Positions 46,551-59,200 of a stretch of DNA of 64,000 bases are shown here, in pieces (the stretch's first letter is position 1; the number at the start of each line of letters is the position of its first letter). Source of the DNA: Ampelocalamus luodianensis. Taxonomy: Eukaryota; Streptophyta; Magnoliopsida; Poales; Poaceae. Below the pieces are notes generated by a model that saw only the letters and a list, made by a program, of their open reading frames with translations, was not told the origin of the DNA and did no database searches. The stretch lies in NCBI GenBank assembly GCA_036346255.1, contig CM070628.1:13345840-13409839 (forward strand), in the 5' to 3' direction. The translations under genes and the position numbers were made by a program.

Positions 46551-47845
46551 CTAAACCTTTTCTCGGATTGTTCTCGACGGGATGATACTGTCTCCAGTCA
46601 GGATACCATATTGTTGTTGTAGTGTTGATCGGTGTTCAGCCCACCATCGCTCTGCTTGTTGTTCAGTGAAACGTATCTTGCTTCAGGTGAGCAAAATAAG
46701 CGATCAATACAAAAATCCATGGAGGGAAAATGCAGAGCTCTATTAAGAATTAGAGGGAGGCCAAGAAGTGTCAACCAAGAACCGAGCACAAGCCACAAAG
46801 TTTATCAGAATCAGATGAAGCCAAAAGACATCCATACCTAAAACGGACATGCCTGAGGTACTTATGACCTGCAGGTGAGCGGAATAGTGTGATGTAAACG
46901 ACATGTTCAACCTGTTCGATCCATTCCGTGTCTGTTACAGTGCTATTTCCCTTGCAAGGCAACTGATGAACCGGCCACTGGAATGAGGTGGTGACCTTGA
47001 AAAATCATTCAAATGATTCTCGCAGAAATGACTTCCTAACAACTTAGATACTTGATCAGTCCAGGTGCCATTGATGGCACACCCTTCAGGTGCTCTTTTG
47101 GTTGTACTTTTGATCTGACAGTAGAAAAGGATTTCGAGTCATGCAACGAAGGATACATGCAATGAATTGACTATGGAACTCACATAAAGATGTTACCCCA
47201 TTGCATAGGTTGCAATGGCAACATAAAATTAGCTGAAATTTCATGTATCAGCATGGGTTCATAGGACAAAGCTTCTAGTGATACACTCTGTTTCCACTTC
47301 TCATCAAATTTAACTAAGTGGGACTTACCAGGCGTCAACACAAAAATTGTATCAGTGATGTGTTGCCCCTCTATCCTCTCAAGTCTCCCAATTTTATTTT
47401 CAGTAGATCAGCAATTCATATTGCATGTATAAAGCCTAATGCACAGGAACAATTTTGTATAAGCTGATAAAGAAACTTCAAGTGGGAATGCGTTCCAAAT
47501 GCTTGTCTGACTAATCAAGAGAATGGAACATCGGCCCAATGCGGCACAAGACAGCTTTAAATTCTGTCCTACGACTATACAACCAATACGTTTGCACCCT
47601 ACCTCCCATATTTCTCAGCTACAGTAGTTCCCATATAAAAACTGAGCAAATGCTACCTCTAATTCCAAGAATTGACGGTATAAGAAATGAATATCTACCT
47701 GAGAAGTAAGGGAACTGATATCTTATTCTGCTGCTTTGCACTTCAAGCTTTCCACATCAACAGTAGTTCTGGGCTCTCTTAACTGATTATTAGTTTTGTC
47801 AAGTTCTGCTTCAAGTAATTCAGACTTATGTGTCAGCTCATGTAC
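46551..47845 (-). pseudogene. PRAF-type gene, exons 7-9: coiled coil and BRX domain
   Basis: Exon 7 (47845-47699) encodes a coiled coil (VHELTHKSELLEAELDKTNN) with a TAA at 47723-47725. Exon 8 (about 46960-46838) carries the first half of the BRX domain (EWIEQVEHVVYITLFR, HKYLRHVRF). Exon 9 (46680-46551) carries the second half (IRFTEQQAERWWAEHRS) and a proper stop. The split codon across the exon 8/9 junction restores S in VRFSKIRF, which supports the junction. The 47040-47110 stretch may hold one more exon, but its frame is unclear. Confidence 0.78.
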
Positions 47846-48099
47846 CTACGAGAATCAATCAGGTCACTGGACGAGATAGAGCAGTACATGCTATTTTAAG
47901 GTAAAGATGGAACAGTACATATATTAACTCCCAAGCAAAGGATTGGGAGATCTAATCCTAATAGACTGAATCATCATCTCTGCTAATTACAGAACCGAGA
48001 GATCTAAAGAACATAAATCTTTAGAAGAAATGATGATCTCAAGAAAACATCTAGCAAAGTGAAACATTGTCGTATTGTATATGATGGTGATAAAGTTAC

Positions 48100-50157
48100 C
48101 TGTGACTGCAGTCTAGCAACTTCTTCAGTCAGATTCTCATTTGACTGATATGCACAGGCAGTGTCTGGTGATGTTAGGCCAGATGTAGCTACTCTATAAG
48201 TATGATGTGAACTTGGTCCAGAGGACAAACACAACATTGGCTGGACACCTACCCTTGAGGTAGGAATGCAAGAAGAAACCAACTCCTTGGAATGGCTAAT
48301 AAGGTTTGTAGCACTAAGGCTTAAGTTTCCTGACTGATGTAGGGGAAACTGGCTGTTACTCCGTGAGTGTTTACCTTCAGGCTTGAATGATTCCATAGTC
48401 AAAAGCCTAGATATCCGCTCTCACAAATTCTTATCTGTGTTTTCTCTATCAGTTGCTTCACTGGACAATTGATGTGAGTTTCCATCAAGAAGCTTTGAGT
48501 TTTGCAGTTTTTTTGCATCCCCCACAATATTAAGTTTGGTATAGCACTCATCACATACCCGATATGGCTTGTATGAATTTAGAGCCAAAGAGGTTTTCAT
48601 TGATTTTCTACTGCTGCATGCTTTGCAAAATACTAAGCCACAGTTATAACAATTGTGTCTCTTTCTTCTAAAACCAAATTGTAAATGACAGCCAGAGCAT
48701 ATTGACTGATCTAAACCAGATGTGCACGTATGGAGACATACAATAGCCGTGAAATCTGTACCGCATACCACGCTCTTGACTTGCTTATCTTTCAAAGCTT
48801 CAACAAGAGTTGGAGTATTCCGATCATAATTGTCGCCATGCCCTAAACAACCATTTGCACCCCTGCCCCAAGTATAAACTTCAGCTTTAGAAGTCAGCAC
48901 AGCAACATGATGAGAACCACATGCTATCTCTTCAACAAAACTGCCAGAGACGCTCCCTTCAACAAGAGTGGGGAGCTTTCCATCAGTCGTTGGATTTCCA
49001 TGTTATCCAAAAGCATTACTGCCCATTGTGTACACTTGCCCAGAAATTGACAAAGCGACGGTAATGTCATACCCACAAGCTACCTGGCAAAAACTAGGCT
49101 CAAAAAGTGATGCCACAAAGGCTGGGATGAGCCTTGTTTCTCTGTCCGCATGTCCAAGCTGACCTTTATCCCCATCTCCCCATGTGAATAGTTTAGCAGA
49201 TGCACCAGAATTTAGAGAATCTACAACCTCAACTATGGCAACTGTATGCCAAGCACCACAAGCTATGCGTACAGTACGCATTCCACTCAGAGAGTCCACT
49301 TCCCTCACAACATTTGTGCTTTGGCGATCTCCATGGCCCAATGCACCAAATACTCCATCGCCAAAAGTGAACAATTGGCCTGCTGATGTCACAACAGCCG
49401 TATGCCAAGGTCCACATGATACTGATGAGATGTGCAGTCCCTCCAATGGGCCATAGACCTTCTTTGGAATCCAATGAGCAGTATCATTCCCATGACCAAG
49501 AAGACCAGAATTGTGCATTCCATCACCTCATGTGTAGAGATCCCCATAAAAAGAAACAGCACAAGTATGAAATTCCCGGCATGCAACGGATTCAATATTA
49601 ATTCCACTCAAAGTACTAATAAGCTTAGGGTGGGAAACATCGGCATCAACTCCATGTCCAAGCCTACCCCCTGACTCTTCACCCCAACTGTACATTTCTC
49701 CTTGTTTAGTAACCAGAACTGAATGCTTATTCCCACAAGTTATACTGTGAATATCCAGCAAAACTGTTGACTCGAGTGCCTTTGGTAAAGATACGTCACT
49801 CCTAGAACCATGCAAATTTCCAGATATATGTGAAGCATAAGCAAGCATGCCATCACCTACTCCTTTGCCCCAAATGAGAACATCCCCCAATGAATCAAAA
49901 TCATCACCGGATCCATAGCTGGATGAACTTACTGCACTTGAATAGCTAACTCTGACATTATTATCACCTCCAGATACTCCCCCATTGGAGGTATCTGCAC
50001 TTCCAGATGAGAGGGAGTTAGAAGTACTTACTGACCCTGTACTAACTGTACTACTCTCCTGCCCAGTGTATAATATCACATCAGAAAATATATTCCCAAA
50101 GTTAGCAAATGCATGGGCATCATAATTAGTGCTGCATCGCTGGATGCTCTCCAAATC
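48100..50157 (-). pseudogene. PRAF-type gene, large exon 6: RCC1 repeats and FYVE finger
   Basis: This exon is 2058 nt (686 codons) and keeps one frame over its whole length except for three nonsense codons. It encodes a Ser-rich linker, then RCC1 propeller blades (VLIWGKGVGDG, GEMYSWGEESGGRLGHG, GLLGHGNDTAHWIPKKV, GQLFTFGDGVFGALGHGD, KLFTWGDGDKGQLGHAD, EVYTWGRGANGCLGHGD). Then comes a FYVE zinc finger (CSGCHLQF, RKRHNCYNCGLVFCKACSS, YRVCDECY) and a long Ser-rich tail. The stops replace Trp in a GDLYTW-GDG blade motif (TGA) and a Gln-like position (TAA); the third lies after the FYVE finger. The frame is otherwise so well kept that inactivation seems recent. Confidence 0.86.
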
Positions 50158-50238
50158 CTAAAAAAAGGGTAAACAGTGACATAGTATTACAAAGATAGAT
50201 ACTAATGAATTCACATAGAGAAATCACTGCATACTAAC

Positions 50239-53200
50239 CTTATTTTCAACTTCACTAGTTCACTACTATAACATGAGGATGCCAATGGTGAATCTCCCTG
50301 TGTATGGTTAGTTGGGCTATCAGAAGCTTTATCACTTCTTTTTTTCTATTGTCCACTTTTTACAGTTTCGTCGTGCAATAAGTGCCTTTAAACCAACAAA
50401 CCAGGCCTCTGCTTCATCCTTATTTTTGCAGATCTGCCACAAATTACCTACTTAGGGTTATTAAACCAATCCAAAGTTCATAATCAGTAATCACAGCATT
50501 CAACCATTATTTTCCCCACACTTATCAGTAATCACAATGGGAATAGAAATTTAAGAATGACTGCAAGTAAGATAGAATTTCACACACCAGATCTAATGAT
50601 CTCTGCCCATATATAAGGGAGAATGATTGATACTCTTTGTCTGGTCTTGGATGTCACAGGAAGATAGCCTGGCAGCAAAGACAATATACAAAACATAATC
50701 ATCATGCATCTTGCTCGTATTTCTTGATTATCAAGTAAATAGCTGAACATAGTTGTGAAGTGACCTAGACAAAGCCACAAGAAAAAAAGGAAGAAAGAAA
50801 GAACAAGGGAGCATCAAGGGAAATGCTGAAAAATACTTCAACAAAGAAGCAGAAAGAACATAGTAGCAACAACATCAACGATAATCCAACTTCAAGTTGA
50901 TCATGTTTAAATCAGAAAACTCTTCTAGGACTGATGAGATAAATTTCAGAATCAGACAAAAAGGAGAAAATTATCCAAGTAAGGACTTACTGTACGTTGT
51001 CCAGGTATTATTTTTGAGACTTGATTAAGGTTTAGCTGCTTCTCCATTCTCCCAGAGTACCAGATGAGCACAGTTTCATCCTGGGAACAGTAACAAAAAA
51101 GATAAATCTGAGACGCACAAAAGACAAGATTTATATCGGGACCCAAAATTACGATTCTGGACCTTCTGTGTATAATGCACTAGTCCAGGATCACGCTAGT
51201 GCACACAGCGTCAACATCGGTGAATATCGATCCACACAAGCGATAAATAAAGTAAACGATTAATTTTGAATAATAAATACTGGTTTTGACCTTAGGGTCG
51301 AGTTTACACTTATTGACCCACGCAGGGCTAACAGAGAATAAAATAGCAGCGGGACAGAAATAACTTCAGCGTAGATCCCATCAATTCACCACAGGCAACC
51401 AACTGGGATCCAGACCTTAACGATCAGCAACCTTCGACGAACTCCTCCTCGTAAGCAGGCGCAGACTCCTCCTTGACTGTAGGTTTGGACACAAGTTTTA
51501 CAACAAGCGTGAGTACACAACCGTACTCGCAAATCATACCACATAATACAATTTATAGATGCAGGCTTATTCCAAAAGAAAAGGCTTATGTGGTTCTTTT
51601 GCATGAAAGCAATATTTGCAATGGAATACGATAATAGATTGAAATGTAATTCAACACAAATAGACAATAGTAATTTAACAGTTGCTTTCACAAAGACACA
51701 AAGCTAAACAGGTTATTTCACATAGCCATATGACTTAAATCACATAGCTCACATCCCACACATTTTATGAAAACTACCTCTCGTGTGAAATCCCCGAGCA
51801 TATCCATGACCGTGGACGCGGCTATTCGAATAGATTGATTTAACACTCTGCAGAGTTTGTACACTTTACCCACACGATACAACTAGTGTAGCTAGCACTA
51901 ATCTTAACAAAACAGTTCGGAAACTTCGTCTCAAACATTGACATTCCCAATGTGCTTTACCGCCAGACCAACCCACAAAGAAAGCCAGTCCGACACACAC
52001 CGCTGGACAGGGATGCGGCGAACCGTCCCGCGATGCAACTACTAGGTAGTCACACCTTCATCCTGTCACGAAGCCTAACCTATCCACCTGAACATCAAGT
52101 CGAGACTCCATAACCTACTATGTTAGGCCCGTCCCATCAGGCATGTGGTCGTACAGTAAGGCTCAGTTCAATGGCACACAAAGTTAAGTCCTTAATTGAC
52201 CAAAGCAAGATTTCTATTTTCTAACTATGTCAAAAAGATTATCATTCCCATTCACAAAGTCCACCATATCACTTAGTATCCACCACTTGCCTCAGTCCAA
52301 ATCTTTTACCACCCAGTTGGTTTTAGTGCAACACATGCTATCACGAAGTAATAACACATAGCACACAGTTTTACACAAAGTTTCATAGTCACTTAGTCAA
52401 ATTTAATATTTGCAACTCAAATGAGATATGAGACTGGTAGCATGGCTAAGCAATTATACTCGCATCTAACCAACCCACGTTGGTGCTACAATAATACCAA
52501 CTAAATAAACCAATCTAGGGTGACAAGAGATTATGACATACAAAGCCAAAGTGAGTATAACAGATTGGATAGTAACTATACCCAAAAGCATTTAAATACA
52601 TACTTTAAAGTAAATGCAATAATTTGAAGCAAAGTAATTTGAAAGCTGGGTTCAATATGATCAAAGGTATGACTTGCCTTGGAATCTTGAGGTGCTCCTT
52701 CTTCTCCAAAATTCCCCGACGTATCGATGTCTACTCGCAAACGAAACAAATAAACAAAACAAATAAATAACAGAGGCAAAACAAACTCCAAAAATTAAAT
52801 AAAAATCTCAGATAAATAGATCTCGAATTTAGATGAATTTAGGAATTTGAATGGGCTCAATCGGAGTTCGGATGCAAAAGATATGGGCTCTGGAAGTTTC
52901 AATCTAAAAGAAAAACCCTAATTTTGGATTTACTGGAATTTCTGAATTATTTTTTAAAAGAAAAATCGGATTATTGCGCAAGCATGACGTCAGCAGAGGG
53001 ATTTCGGAAATAAGATAAATAAAAAGAAAACACTGACATGTGGGACCCACATGTCAGTCTCACGTCTCACGCTAGACTAAGTCTACCGAGCCTCGGAACC
53101 TGGGCGCGGTGAACCGTACCACGCACGCGCTGACGAGGCAGCCACACACGCGACACGTAAGCGCGAGGGCTAAGCTGGACACGATGTGGACGTCCACGTG

Positions 53201-55269
53201 GCTCGACGGAGACTGGTGGTGCTCTGGACCAAATGACAACGGCGAACGGCGGCGATCCACCGGCGATGAGTGGTACGCGATCCACCGGCGATGAGTGGTA
53301 CCAATGGGTAGCTGGCACTATTGCGAACCTAGGGGTGTACTCGCGGAGGGTCGGAGACGCGTCGGCATACCGCGGCGAGGTTTTGCGGCGAGTGCCGATT
53401 GTTGCCGGACGAGGGCTCCGGTGAGGTCTAGGCGGCGTGGGTGGTCTCTGGAGGTAGCCCGGGCGATGGTAATGACGGCGGTGTACTCTACGGGGCAGAG
53501 CGTCACCGGCGGCGGCGCAATCCGAAGAAAACGACCGGCGGCGAGAAACCCTAAAACTCCGATTGCGGCTGCACTAGGGCAATCGGGACGAAGTGGATGG
53601 CGGCTCTGGGTTGCGGGCGCAAGGGCGAACCTCGGGGGGGCTTTTATAGGCTGAGGGCGGCACGGGATAAGGAATCTCCTAATCGAGTATGTGAAGAACA
53701 CAAAACCAAATTCGGAAATCCGGGAGATAGGATACGATTCGGGATAAGATTTCAACGGAAACGGGTGCGGAGAGGTTAGAGATAGGATTTGGCACGGTTT
53801 CTAGAAAAGGTTTAGATAGAAAAACTGCGTTGTCGTACGGAGCTTGAAGCTCGGCAATGGCGGACAAACGCGGGCGCTCACGAAGACGACGCCGACTCGG
53901 AGACGAAGACCTGACGCGTGGGGCCCACGCGCGTGGCGCGCGCATGGAGCCGAAGCCAGCGGAGACGGGTGCGAAACAAGCGCGTGGTGGCCGCTATGCG
54001 GGAAAAGAGGATTGGGCCGGAGAGATTCGGCCCAAACTGAAATCTGAGATTTTCAATAGCTTTCTATTTTATAAAATAGCAGAAATTCAAATAGGCAATA
54101 GAAAATAGCAAATGAACTCAGAAAAATTCTAGAAAAATCTAGAAAATATATCTGAGCACATACAACCCAAATAAAATAGTTTTGACTATTGTTCATGTTG
54201 GGATTATTCACATTAAATGTTTTTTATTCTAAGGTCCAATATTAAGCTTTTGAATTAAATTCAAATAAATCCAATTGGTGACTTCTCCCTACTAACTATT
54301 TAAAAGATTTTTCAAGCTCAGAAAATTGGGATATTACAATTTATCGATGAAAACAAATATTTGACATAAAAGATTAGGATAAGTGTTTGTTCTTTTGACT
54401 GACATCTACAGATTATTTCTAATAATGATGTCTCCTCGATCCTGAGTCATATATTTCATGCATAATGTACTTCAATTTTCATGCATAATGTAAAAGATAT
54501 AGTGCCAGAAAAAAATGTTAAGCACAACGGTTAAAATTACAAGTTAATGCTAGAGAAGTAACAAAAACATATTTCATCTAATTGACTTGGTAATAAGCGA
54601 AATAGGTTATACTACTACTTATTCCCAGAAGAAGACGTTTTGCTACTTACAATGGAAAGTCTAAATGGGCAGAATTTTGGTTTTCCTTGCTGCCCATATT
54701 TAATAAATGTGTTCCTTTTTTCAGGGCTGTTATTGCCTAGCAATTCAAAAGGGTCCCATTCAGTGATATAAAATGAAAAGGATCATTCCATTCTATGCCA
54801 TTTGCTAACATGACAATTGACAGCAAAAGAGAAGTATAATTTTGAGAATAAAACAAGTAAACCCTCATATGTTTAATGCTGGTTCACATTCACTGCCTAC
54901 AAAGTTAAATTTTATCACTAGAAGGTTGGTCTTAGATTACATGCTCCCATATTCTCAAATAAGAGATTGCATGCTTGATTCTCCCACCACCAAAATGTTG
55001 TTAAACTGATCAATTTGCAGTTTGCACCTCATTAAGGTACCTACCAGGTGCTAAATTTACCTGCGTGTTTTCTGTTCCTCACTTTCTTATGTCATAGAAT
55101 TTAGTCCATAATAGATAAAGACATCCCATAATGTTGCTCAGTTTGAAGGTTATTCTCCTACAATTGTTCAAAACTACACATCACATGATTCATTCCATCC
55201 AACTGATGACACAATTACCTGTTCGACATCCCTGTCAAAGGGACCGTTCTTCAAAGAATCTGCAGCCAT
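50239..55269 (-). pseudogene. PRAF-type gene, exons 1-5: N terminus and PH domain
   Basis: Exon 1 gives 17 residues (MAADSLKNGPFDRDVEQ). Exon 2 gives AITALKKGTHLL, then after a lost base KYGQQGKPKFCPFRLS. Exon 3 gives DETVLIWYSG and VSKIIPGQRT. Exon 4 gives RPDKEYQSFSLIYGQRSLDL, with TGA where R is expected two codons earlier. Exon 5 gives KDEAEAWFVGLKALIARRN. Together this is the PH-like domain that binds phosphoinositides. Exons 2, 3 and 4 have multiples of three once the deletion is allowed for (87, 90, 81 nt), all in phase 0. Exon 5 loses frame at its A-run and again further on. Confidence 0.82.
51134..54338 (-). mobile_element. Solo LTR of about 3.2 kb in intron 2 of the PRAF-type gene
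   Basis: Plus-strand ends are TATCGGGACCC and GGGATATTACA, so the LTR reads TGTAATATCCC...GGGTCCCGATA on the minus strand. Identical 5-bp repeats ATTTA flank it (51129-51133 and 54339-54343). No second LTR, primer site or pol is present. A GC-rich segment with long chance frames covers 53050-53970. Its right end lies 312 bp from exon 2 and its left end only 53 bp from the acceptor of exon 3. Another copy of the same family starts at 63700. Confidence 0.85.
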
Positions 55270-56790
55270 GCAGCAGCACCCAGAGTCACACGCCGCGACC
55301 TGAGCTCATTCCAAGACCACGTGTCTATCTCAACCACATGGATTCCTCCAAACCAATCACACAAAGGGAAAACCCCATAGCAAGCGATCTGCAGAAACCT
55401 AAAAGTCTGAATCACTATATGTTTAAAAAAAAGGTCTGAATCACTATCATATATAGCAATAGAACTAGATTCCTCGTTTCGTCCTCCATCTTTACAGCTA
55501 TGCAAGTATAACAGAAGGGATAACCTGAAGGAAAGTTTAAAACACACACCATCAATTGGAACTTTGGAAGCACTGCAAATCTCTCTGTGATTAGCTTCAG
55601 ATCAAGAATAAACAATAAGCCGACCAACATCACGTTTGAAAAAAAAGCTAAGTCTGAGATAAAACACAATAGCCAGACATTGTGAACCTCAAACAACATA
55701 TATCAATCGACATATTGCTAGAATGGCTTTTCATATCGATGCAAGCCTACAACATTGCAACTTCCCTTGGTGGGGGAAAAACAATTAACTCTTCAGCATA
55801 ACCATAGCATAGACCAAAAACAAAGTTCAGGAATCCATCAATTCCCATCGAGAGATTATCTTCAGATGGAAGATAAACCATCTCCCCGTTTACCTTTTTC
55901 CAACATGTCAGCATTGCACAAATACATAAAAGAGCAATCAAACGAATGATCTAAGATTAGATTACGTCACAAACACTATAGTTACTGCAGTCTGCAGATA
56001 AAGCATTACCCCTTAACCAATTTCTGGAACGGATTCGTGTCAAGGCGACCCTAGCGGTGCACACAAGCTACCCGCCAAACCCCAAAAATTGCAAAATTTG
56101 AACCAAGTTATGCGGAGAACAGCCCAAAAGCGTCAAATTCGAAGCATCAAAATAAGCCTAATGACATAAATTTAACCCTTAACAGATCCAAAAGAAATCG
56201 ATGCTAAATCGAAGCAATCCAACCGGCCCTCACAGATCAGTGATCACCCCGAAAAAATACGCTAGCTAAATTATGGGAAACGACCTCAAAACTTGGTTTC
56301 AAAGCATCACGCGCCGATTGGATCTGCGCGGGGAGGATGCCGGCGCCGGCGAGGCTATTCGGCGGCCCGACTCCTCCGGCGGCGGCGGGCGGGGGGGGGA
56401 GAAGGCGGGAAGCGATCGGGGACCGCGAGGGTTTTGCCCGGCGCGTGTGCGGTGGTGAGCGAGACGGGTGGAGGAAAGAGGCAATGAGCTCTCGCGCCGC
56501 GCTCCGCGGACGAGGGGAGGTGTCTGTGGACCGGGCGCATGAACCATGGAGGGTAGTGTGCGGGGCTGCGAGGACAAATGTACGGTGGAGATCGGTTGGT
56601 TGCGCAGGGTCTGCGAGAACATGGTGCGTGGTGGTTTCGAAGCGGCAGGATTGGCGCGCGTATCGAGGAAACGAACTTGTAATTTGACATGTGCGGGACG
56701 ACCGGACGACGGCATTTTAGAAGCTGCAATGCGTATTTTCAAATGTACCTGAATAAAAATGCTAGAGTACTATATTTTTTAATCTCACTT
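55270..56790. other. 5' region of the PRAF-type gene
   Basis: Directly upstream of the ATG (minus strand) is a GC-richer leader (55270-55325). Then comes about 900 bp of AT-rich DNA that may be a leader intron, then a CpG-rich block at 56290-56680 that could hold the first non-coding exon and promoter. Long overlapping frames on both strands in that block reflect composition. No TATA box was singled out. Confidence 0.5.
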
Positions 56791-56793
56791 TTA

Positions 56794-57380
56794 GGGTGTG
56801 TCTGGAAGAAATTTTGTAAGAATTAAAATATTATGGAAACTTTTCTAGAGGAATGAGTCCATACGATTTCTATGAAATTTCATATGGAATGGCCATTATA
56901 GAGGAATTTTGGAGAAAAATAAACATGAGGTCTAATCATGGAAAAAAACCGGCCGGTTACCGCCGGTATTGAGCTTACCGGTGGGGTCCAGGAACGAAAA
57001 ACCCAGTTCTCTGGTTTAGCAAATTCAAATTCTAGTTTTCAAATTTTGGCTGATTTTTAAGCAAATTCAAGCGAATTTCATCCAGATTTTTTCCCAGAAA
57101 TTCCAGTAACAGGTTGGTTACCGTTTCCGGCCAGCGATCGGGAAATTGCTCGGTTCCGGGTTTTGTATCCTTGGGTCTAACCTCATTTTTTTTTCCTCTC
57201 TTGATAAAAGCAACATCTCTCCAAATTCTAGTGGTTTTTTTCCTTTGAACCATCCAAACAACCATTTGGAACAAATCTTGTGTTTTCTTTTTTTTTTTGT
57301 AAGAATCCGCTAGACATGTCATCTAATTCCCATGGTTTTTCTTTTTTTTTTTTATCAATTCTTGCATTCCAAACATACCC
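56794..57380. mobile_element. Tourist-like (PIF/Harbinger) MITE
   Basis: Ends are GGGTGTGTCTGGAA and TTCCAAACATACCC, inverted copies of GGGTRTGTYTGGAA. TTA is duplicated outside (56791-56793 and 57381-57383), as required for PIF/Harbinger. Its interior is split by a hAT-type MITE at 56937-57173. Without that insertion it would be about 340 bp. Confidence 0.75.
56937..57173. mobile_element. hAT-type MITE nested in the Tourist-like MITE
   Basis: Ends are CATGGAAAAAAACCGG and CCGGGTTTTGTATCCTTG; the reverse complement of the latter (CAAGGATACAAAACCCGG) pairs with the former. The flanks GGTCTAAT and GGTCTAAC match in 7 of 8 bases, fitting the 8-bp target duplication of hAT elements. Confidence 0.65.
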
Positions 57381-57475
57381 TTAAAATGTGATCGTATAAT
57401 TAGACTTGTCATTGACCAATGCCTTCTCTCATGAAAACAAACTATTTTGGAGGTGTTAGAACTACACAGGACAAA

Positions 57476-58181
57476 GGGGTTGTTTGGTTCTAAGCCTGGG
57501 CATGCCAAATTTTGGTACCTTTGACTAAATTTGGTACTCATCTATTGGTACCTTTTTATTGCCTCTTTAGCAAGGCTGTCAGAATCGCGATCATGAATCG
57601 GATCGGAGATTGTTCAGCAATATCGCGAATCATAGTATCGACGTAGAATCTAAGATCCTATCTGATTCTACCAAAGAATCACTTTTAAAATCTACCTTGT
57701 ATTTTGACACCTCTATGTTTTTCAAACTGTACTTTTAGAACTTTTGTTTACCAGAATGTAGTGCGAAGGAAAGATAATTTGTTATTTATGCAAATTATAA
57801 TGGACATGAAGAAATACAAAGTAAAAAAAAATACAATGAAAGAGACCTGCAAATAATTATATAATAAATCACTAGAATCGGGTAGCATCATATGAAATTT
57901 TTTATCACGATTGTATAAATTTTTTGTTAGGATCGTAATGATATTAAGATTCTACAAAACTAAGACTCCATCATAGGATCGGATCGGTCTAGTCAATCTG
58001 GGTTATAGAAACGTAAGATTGTATAACTAGAATTGAGATTCTGACAACCTTGCTCTTTAGTTTATTTTGTTGCCAAAGTTTAGCCAAAACTTGTGCCAAG
58101 AATTTGATGACCAAATTTTGGTAGTGTCAAAATTTGGCACATATAGGTAGGGTTTGTATGGGTCATGAACCAAATAACCCC
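57476..58181. mobile_element. MITE with GGGGTTRTTTGGTTC ends
   Basis: Left end GGGGTTGTTTGGTTC and right end GAACCAAATAACCCC are inverted copies. Inside, CCAAATTTTGGTACC and GGTAGTGTCAAAATTTGG-type stretches also mirror each other. No clear target duplication was found, so the superfamily is left open. It is split by the hAT element at 57571-58052. Confidence 0.65.
57571..58052. mobile_element. hAT-type MITE, 482 bp
   Basis: Terminal inverted repeats are CAAGGCTGTCAGAATC and GATTCTGACAACCTTG (15 of 16 bases pair). A perfect 8-bp target duplication CTCTTTAG flanks it (57563-57570 and 58053-58060). The interior is AT-rich and has no gene. Ends and 8-bp duplication are diagnostic of hAT. Confidence 0.88.
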
Positions 58182-59200
58182 ACACTTTTGAAAAGCTTTA
58201 GACACATTTAAATACATTTGAATGTATTTGAAATCCTCTATGGTTGCCAGAGGCTTTAAGATCCGTTTGAAACAAAGGATTCGGCAAGAGTTATGAAGAA
58301 ATTGCTCTGTTCTTACAAAATCTCGAGCTCCAAGCAGGCAATGTCTGATAAGGACACAGAGTAGAATGATGCAGGGGATGCCAGATTGCCAGCAGCTCCT
58401 TGGCCTTTCACAGGACCACTTTTCAGTACAGCAAATCAAGTCTTGTGGAGCTAAAGTTGTCACTAACATGCAAGACGACATTACATCTAGTATTCGTTAC
58501 CAAAACAAGTAAACCCGATTGCTAGTGTTTTTCAAATACATCATACTTACACCTAGTATTCGGCCTGGTACAAGGTAATCGGCTGGCATATCCGCATAAC
58601 CTGGTAAACCTATTAACTAAGTCATTTTGCAATATTCGACTCGGGGAGGGGATTTGGTCCTATTATTCAGCCCATAGTTACCGGATTTGCTATAAAACCC
58701 CTCAAATCGCGAACCGGATTCATCGAACCTGAACCGGTTTAGGATACAATGTTCGTGTTCGTAGTGAAAATTGGAAGAAAAAGTGGAGAACTACGAACTC
58801 GAATCCCGTACCGTGACTCGAACAAACCGTATTCCGGGTAACTATGATTCAGCCTACCAGGCCGCTTTTTAGAACATTGCTTGAAATCTAGAATTCAAAT
58901 TGGAAGCATTTAGAAAATTATCCCAGTCATGCAGCTAAGAGGCATCACATACAGTTAGCTCTATCTTCCGGAAAATACATGGTAACACGGCATTATCATT
59001 TACTAAAATGAAACCATTTGATTACTAATAGTTAGCCCCATTCTCCATGCAACACATGACAATGTAGCGAAGCTATCATGATTACAAAAGCAGTTAGTGA
59101 CTTAGTTCACAAGACTGTAGTAGTTCACATGACAGCAGATCCAATAGCTCAATGCCGCTGAGTTTGTAGAACAATGTGGATTAAACTTATATCTTGAAAA
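58182..59200. other. Repeat-rich spacer, no gene recognised
   Basis: 58563-58860 may be another small inverted-repeat element (CGGCCTGGTA near 58562 and TACCAGGCCG near 58855), but I found no target duplication. The 133-codon minus frame at 58080-58481 crosses the MITE edge and is not a gene. Confidence 0.4.

Larger units (their letters stand above)
46551..55269 (-). pseudogene. PRAF-type PH-RCC1-FYVE-BRX protein gene, disabled
   Basis: Coding exons on the minus strand, in transcript order: 55269-55219 (ATG; ends DRDVEQ), 54736-54651, 51080-50991, 50668-50588, 50433-50239, 50157-48100, 47845-47699, about 46960-46838 and 46680-46551 (stop). Nearly all junctions have GT-AG sites and family-typical positions. 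The order PH, RCC1 repeats, FYVE, coiled coil, BRX defines plant PRAF proteins, which bind phosphoinositides and act at membranes and as putative exchange factors. Lesions: a 1-bp deletion in exon 2, a TGA at 50654-50656, a frame jump at the A-run in exon 5 (stop at 50332-50334), and in-frame stops at 49528-49530, 49003-49005, 48421-48423 and 47723-47725. Such a number is hard to explain by sequencing error. A small exon between 47699 and 46960 may be missing from this model. A solo LTR occupies intron 2. Confidence 0.85.

Noticed and set aside
58080..58481. 133-codon minus-strand frame as a gene
   Set aside because: It crosses the edge of a MITE and has no recognisable domain.
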